From CAZSSH01 sp964609825 (GTDB lineage Bacteria > Verrucomicrobiota > Lentisphaeria > Victivallales > Victivallaceae), in NCBI GenBank assembly GCA_964609825.1, contig CAZSSH010000002.1, positions 558,001-622,000 of the forward strand: 64,000 nucleotides of DNA. The letters are read 5' to 3'. The notes beneath the pieces were generated by a model. It searched no databases and was not told the DNA's origin. It worked only from the letters and a program-made list of their open reading frames with translations. Shown here one piece after another: positions 60,831-64,000 of the stretch; the stretch's first letter is position 1, and each line of letters begins with the position of its first letter. Both the position numbers and the translations under genes were made by a program.

Positions 60831-61682
60831 TCAGCCCAGCTCCAAGGTAGTGGTGCCCCAGATGAATTGGGTCGGGATCGGCCAATCACCGTGTGCATAC
60901 ATGCGGGCGGTTTCAAACACTTTGGTCATGCGCAAGCGCCGCTTGGCCAATGCAATCGCGGCCGGGTTGCTCTCGGGGACATCGAGATAAAAATTTTCGC
61001 CGACCGGCAGCGTTTGGAGCAAGCTTGCGATCAACTCGGTTGCGGCCGCGACGTCGGGGGCGAATACCGGCCCGATTTTGTGCCCCTCAATGCAGCGGCG
61101 GATCAAGGCGTAACCCTCAATTGCGCCGCTGCGGCTTTTGAGCACCCGCCCGGCGGTCCCGGGGGCAAAGGCAAAGGCTTGTAAAAAGCGGCTCCGGTCG
61201 GCATTAAAAATGCTTTGGTCGTACCGGCAAAGGGCGGGAAAATCGGTTACTTGAAGGATGGCGGCATCATTGCCCGGGAGCGTCGCCCCTTTGCCGGCAA
61301 AGCGCAAGTGATTGTAGGCCAGCATGAAGCCGGACTGACGGTAATTGTTTTGGCGGGCGACCACCCCGTCAAGGCCGATTACCCGGCCTGCGAGATGCCG
61401 CATCGCCTCGCGCCAGATCGCGATTCCGTAACCTTGGCCGCGGTACGGCGCTTTGACGATATAGAGGCCGATAAAACCGAAATTTTTGCCGTAGCGCACC
61501 GCCGAAATGGTACTGATGATTTCGCCGTTGAGTTCGCCCGCCAAAAAGCCCTCGGGGTCGGCCTCATAAAAGGCATGACTGTCGTATTGCCCCGGGTTCC
61601 ACCCTTCCAGTCGCGCCAGCTCGAGGGCGATGCTGATTTCGTCGCCCGCCATGACGCGGACACGGTATGTTTGATCCGGCAT
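60831..61682 (-). CDS. GNAT-family N-acetyltransferase
   Basis: 283 residues. The acetyl-CoA binding motif is LYIVKAPYRGQGYGIAIWRE (about 72-91), preceded by GELNGEIISTISAVRYG. The second half (about 150-283) resembles the extra domain of YitH/HolE-like acetyltransferases (LKSRSGAIEGYALIR, FYLDVPESNPAAIALAK). Acceptor unknown. It lies 9 bp after the alpha/beta hydrolase gene and 1 bp before GrpB. Confidence 0.9.
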   Translation of the reverse strand: MPDQTYRVRVMAGDEISIALELARLEGWNPGQYDSHAFYEADPEGFLAGELNGEIISTISAVRYGKNFGFIGLYIVKAPYRGQGYGIAIWREAMRHLAGRVIGLDGVVARQNNYRQSGFMLAYNHLRFAGKGATLPGNDAAILQVTDFPALCRYDQSIFNADRSRFLQAFAFAPGTAGRVLKSRSGAIEGYALIRRCIEGHKIGPVFAPDVAAATELIASLLQTLPVGENFYLDVPESNPAAIALAKRRLRMTKVFETARMYAHGDWPIPTQFIWGTTTLELG

Positions 61683-61691
61683 TTTTCTCCC

Positions 61692-62672
61692 TTATTTGGT
61701 TTGGCCGGTTGGGGCCGGGGCGGATTTTATCGCGGCGATTTTGGTCATTTCTTTGACCAATTGGGGCGACTGCAAGGTTTGTTTGGCCTTGGCGTCATCA
61801 CAGAGATAAGCACGCCAAAACAGCAAAGTAAGTTTGACAATCGCCTTTTGGTACTCGGCATCGGACAAACTTTCTTTGTCCGCGTCCCGCTCTTTGCGGC
61901 CCGAAAAAATCGCGTGATCGCCGCCCTGGAAATCCACCTCGTATTTCTCCATGTGGCACAAATCGTACGCCTTTTTGCGGTCGGCTGCCTTGGTGTCGCC
62001 GATGGGCGAGTCGTCGCGCGTCCCGGTCATCAGCATGCAGGGGATCGTGATGTCGGCAAAGGTTTTTTCGCCGCCAGCCTCCAAGCCTTTGCCGAAGGGG
62101 GCGCTCATGGCGATGACAGCGGCAAAACGCGGGTCCTGATAGGATATTTTATGCTGGCCCATGGGGCCGTACATTGCCAACCCGGCCGCCGCCAACGCGG
62201 TGTAAGCGCCAAAGGAGTGCCCGGCCGCGCCGACGTGCTTGAGGTCGAGACGGTGATACAACGGGCTTGCTTTGTCCTCATTGAGCTTGGTCAAAGTGTC
62301 GAGGGCGAAACTCATGTCCTGCGGTCGGTTGCGGATGTTGTCGGGGTTGGCGGCGGCCCGTTGCAAGGCCTTAAACGAGGGGTTTTTGAGAAAGCTTGCG
62401 GTGTTGCTCCCCGGGTGCTCGACGTGGACGCTCACCAAATCATTTTGCGCCCAGTTTTGGCCCAGATACTGATAATTTTTGCACGAGCCCCCGAGTCCGT
62501 GCGAAAAGAGGATGACCGGAAGGGCTTGACCCTCTTTGCCCTCGGGAAGATAAATCTTGACCGGCACATCGCGGTCGCGCCAGTCATCGTGCCAGGTGTA
62601 AAAGTACTCGGACACCCCCGCCGCCAGCCACAGCGGCAACAGCAATAAAAAAAAGACAAAATTTTTTCTCAT
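61692..62672 (-). CDS. Exported alpha/beta hydrolase (dienelactone-hydrolase / PAF-acetylhydrolase-like)
   Basis: 326 residues with a signal peptide (MRKNFVFFLLLLPLWLAAGV). The oxyanion region is VILFSHGLGGS (about 53-63), the nucleophile elbow VGAAGHSFGAYTAL (Ser about 173), the acid candidate in MLMTGTRDDSP and the His in FQGGDHAIFSG. It hydrolyses an ester, perhaps an acyl or acetyl group, in the periplasm. First gene of a three-gene operon. Confidence 0.87.
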   Translation of the reverse strand: MRKNFVFFLLLLPLWLAAGVSEYFYTWHDDWRDRDVPVKIYLPEGKEGQALPVILFSHGLGGSCKNYQYLGQNWAQNDLVSVHVEHPGSNTASFLKNPSFKALQRAAANPDNIRNRPQDMSFALDTLTKLNEDKASPLYHRLDLKHVGAAGHSFGAYTALAAAGLAMYGPMGQHKISYQDPRFAAVIAMSAPFGKGLEAGGEKTFADITIPCMLMTGTRDDSPIGDTKAADRKKAYDLCHMEKYEVDFQGGDHAIFSGRKERDADKESLSDAEYQKAIVKLTLLFWRAYLCDDAKAKQTLQSPQLVKEMTKIAAIKSAPAPTGQTK

Positions 62673-62877
62673 GACACCACCAGTATTTTTCCATAAAACG
62701 CAACCGGGACGTTATTTATTGTGTCCGGTCGTCCGTCTGGCATTGTTCCGGATTCGGCAAAGTCGTTTGACCCATCGTAAAGCGTCCTGTTTTTTCTGTA
62801 ATATACCAATCAAATATGCACATTGCAAAAATTTTCCGGCCGGGCTTTGAAAATTCCTGTTTTTTTTACATATTCTC

Positions 62878-62906
62878 TTGACAATGTATCGGAGTTGTGG
62901 TATAAT
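62878..62906 (+). promoter_or_regulatory. Perfect consensus promoter of the rightmost GntR-LacI gene
   Basis: TTGACA (62878-62883), a 17-bp spacer and TATAAT (62901-62906), 44 bases before ATG 62951. Together with the promoter at 9252 it is one of two exact consensus promoters in the window. Confidence 0.85.
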
Positions 62907-62918
62907 TAATGCAATCAA

Positions 62919-62938
62919 GTAAACATTACATGTAAACA
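62919..62938. promoter_or_regulatory. Candidate operator of the GntR-LacI gene
   Basis: The palindrome TTACATGTAA (62926-62935) overlaps direct repeats of GTAAACA (62919-62925 and 62932-62938) in the early leader. This is a plausible autoregulatory site. Confidence 0.45.
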
Positions 62939-62950
62939 GTCAAAAATATT

Positions 62951-63988
62951 ATGAAATCAGAGCCGCCGATTTTCAAAGTTGTCGCCGCCGCGCTCAAAGC
63001 GCAAATCATGGCCCGCGAGTTGCCGCCGGGCGGAGCGTTGCCGTCAGAGAATGAGCTTTGCTGCAAATACAATATCAGCCGTCCCTCTGTCCGCAAAGCG
63101 CTGGAGCTTTTGGAGGTCGAGGGGCTGATATTCCGCCAGCCCGGAGTCGGCACCTTTGTCCGCGCCGAGCAGCACGGCTCTGCCGATCCGGGGTTAAATA
63201 TCGCCGTCAGTCTGACCGATCCCGGTAACTGGTACGGTATCGAAATTTACGACAGTGTCCACAAACGCTGCGCCGAAATCAATGCCCGGCCGATCATTGC
63301 AGCCACCGGCGACATCATTGCCGGGCGCGCCGGCAAAATAGACGCTTATTTGCTTTTGCCGCGCTATGAAGGACAGAGCGAGTTGGAGGCTCTCAACCAG
63401 ATTTCCGGCGCGGGAACTCCGGTGGCGATCCTCAACCGCTTCTCCGATCTGGCCAATCTTGCTTACTTTGCGGTGGATTACGAGCTTGAATCCAAGCGGG
63501 CCGTGGATTTGCTGCGCCGTTTCGGCCATCGCCGCATCGGATTGATCGCCGGTAAAAACTTTTCGGCCTACGCCGCGCAGACCCGTGCCGCCGGATATCG
63601 CCGCAGTTGCGCCGACGGCGGACTCGACACGCTCGAATGCTGGGTGGATGGCGGCATTGAGTGCGTGGATCAAATCGATCCGTTTTTACGGGAAAACCGG
63701 CCGGATGCGCTCTTTTTGACCACCCGCGATCTGTTGGACTATACTTTGTTTGCCTGTCGCAACCTTCAGCTCACGGTCGGACGGGATTTGGCCATATTCT
63801 GCTTTGACAATCTCAATTTGTCGGGCCGTGACCCTTATCCGGTAATGTACGCACAAATGCCGCTGCGCCAAATGGCGGCGGACGCGGTGACCTATTTGGC
63901 CGCCAGATGCCGCCGGAGTGATCACATCACGATTCAACGCCAATTGTATAACATAAACATTGTCCTTGACAGTAACCTCGTGCAATAG
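62951..63988 (+). CDS. Hybrid GntR-LacI transcriptional regulator
   Basis: 345 residues. The GntR winged helix is at about 5-75 (LPSENELCCKYNISRPSVRK, then ALELLEVEGLIFRQPGVGTF). The LacI-type sensor includes LNRFSDLANLAYFAVDYELE, LLRRFGHRRIGLIAGKNFSA and RDLAIFCFDNLNLSGRDPYP. No clear ribosome site precedes ATG 62951. It reads toward the right edge, so by analogy with the other cassettes a pseudopilin and hydrolases may follow outside the window. Confidence 0.93.
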   Translation: MKSEPPIFKVVAAALKAQIMARELPPGGALPSENELCCKYNISRPSVRKALELLEVEGLIFRQPGVGTFVRAEQHGSADPGLNIAVSLTDPGNWYGIEIYDSVHKRCAEINARPIIAATGDIIAGRAGKIDAYLLLPRYEGQSELEALNQISGAGTPVAILNRFSDLANLAYFAVDYELESKRAVDLLRRFGHRRIGLIAGKNFSAYAAQTRAAGYRRSCADGGLDTLECWVDGGIECVDQIDPFLRENRPDALFLTTRDLLDYTLFACRNLQLTVGRDLAIFCFDNLNLSGRDPYPVMYAQMPLRQMAADAVTYLAARCRRSDHITIQRQLYNINIVLDSNLVQ

Positions 63989-64000
63989 GAGAATTTAGCC

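Noticed and set aside
62712..62918. 68-codon minus-strand open frame between the hydrolase and the GntR-LacI gene
   Set aside because: It overlaps the perfect promoter of the divergent gene and has basic, low-complexity composition; likely intergenic.
1..64000. tRNA, rRNA, CRISPR arrays, transposases, integrases, attachment sites
   Set aside because: Looked for by eye on both strands; no clear example found.

Overview
The window looks like a chromosomal stretch of a gut- or sediment-type Lentisphaerota (Victivallales-like) bacterium. This placement is inferred. It rests on five class III prepilin-like proteins with an FTLIELLV core and (mostly) an H-X9-DG C-terminus, on hybrid GntR-LacI regulators sitting directly beside glycosidases, and on Gram-negative features (HlyD-type fusion protein, lipoprotein, exported hydrolases). 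I found no rRNA, tRNA, CRISPR, phage or insertion sequence.

Layout. 1-3593: a polysaccharide/glycan operon (NusG-like antiterminator, gmd, fcl and a secreted formylglycine-generating-enzyme-fold protein that runs off the left edge). 4082-9209: a sialic-acid-type operon (sialidase-like protein, pseudopilin, exported GH42-like enzyme, N-acetylneuraminate lyase) driven from a consensus promoter opposite an AraC regulator. 10203-12061: a regulator plus pseudopilin pair. 12245-14301: a secreted DUF1566 protein and a small membrane-protein cluster. 14313-19594: a MarR-controlled YbhGFSR-like efflux system. 20373-32560: a six-gene operon of regulator, pseudopilin, GH32, two GH42-like enzymes and a GH38 alpha-mannosidase. 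32813-36261: a bile-salt-hydrolase/penicillin-acylase-like enzyme, a duplicated membrane protein and a lipoprotein. 36385-41601: a regulator, pseudopilin and exported clan GH-A enzyme, ended by a strong terminator. 41716-42939: a dead beta-helix gene. 43046-48033: a sialate O-acetylesterase, a UDP-sugar epimerase, a cytoplasmic GH5-like enzyme and a DNA glycosylase. 48132-54400: a FadR-type regulator, pseudopilin, GH39-like enzyme, BNR protein and HpcH-type aldolase. 54671-62672: dehydrogenase/isomerase, methyltransferase-MsrBA-YjdF, a radical SAM protein, and hydrolase-GNAT-GrpB operons. 62951-63988: another GntR-LacI regulator, probably opening a further cassette to the right.

How it fits together. 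The repeated order 'transcription factor, then pseudopilin, then glycan-degrading enzymes' occurs three times in full, once as the first two genes only, and once with a divergent AraC regulator. No sugar transporter and no SusC/SusD pair is present anywhere in the 64 kb. I infer a polysaccharide-utilisation arrangement in which each substrate cassette carries its own pseudopilin-like, membrane-anchored protein. All five of these proteins lack the canonical glycine just before the cleavage site, so how they are processed is open.

Promoters are unusually easy to read. Many genes have a -35 close to TTGACA or TTGCAA and a -10 of TATAAT or TATATT at 16-17 bp spacing, often with a symmetric or repeated operator nearby.
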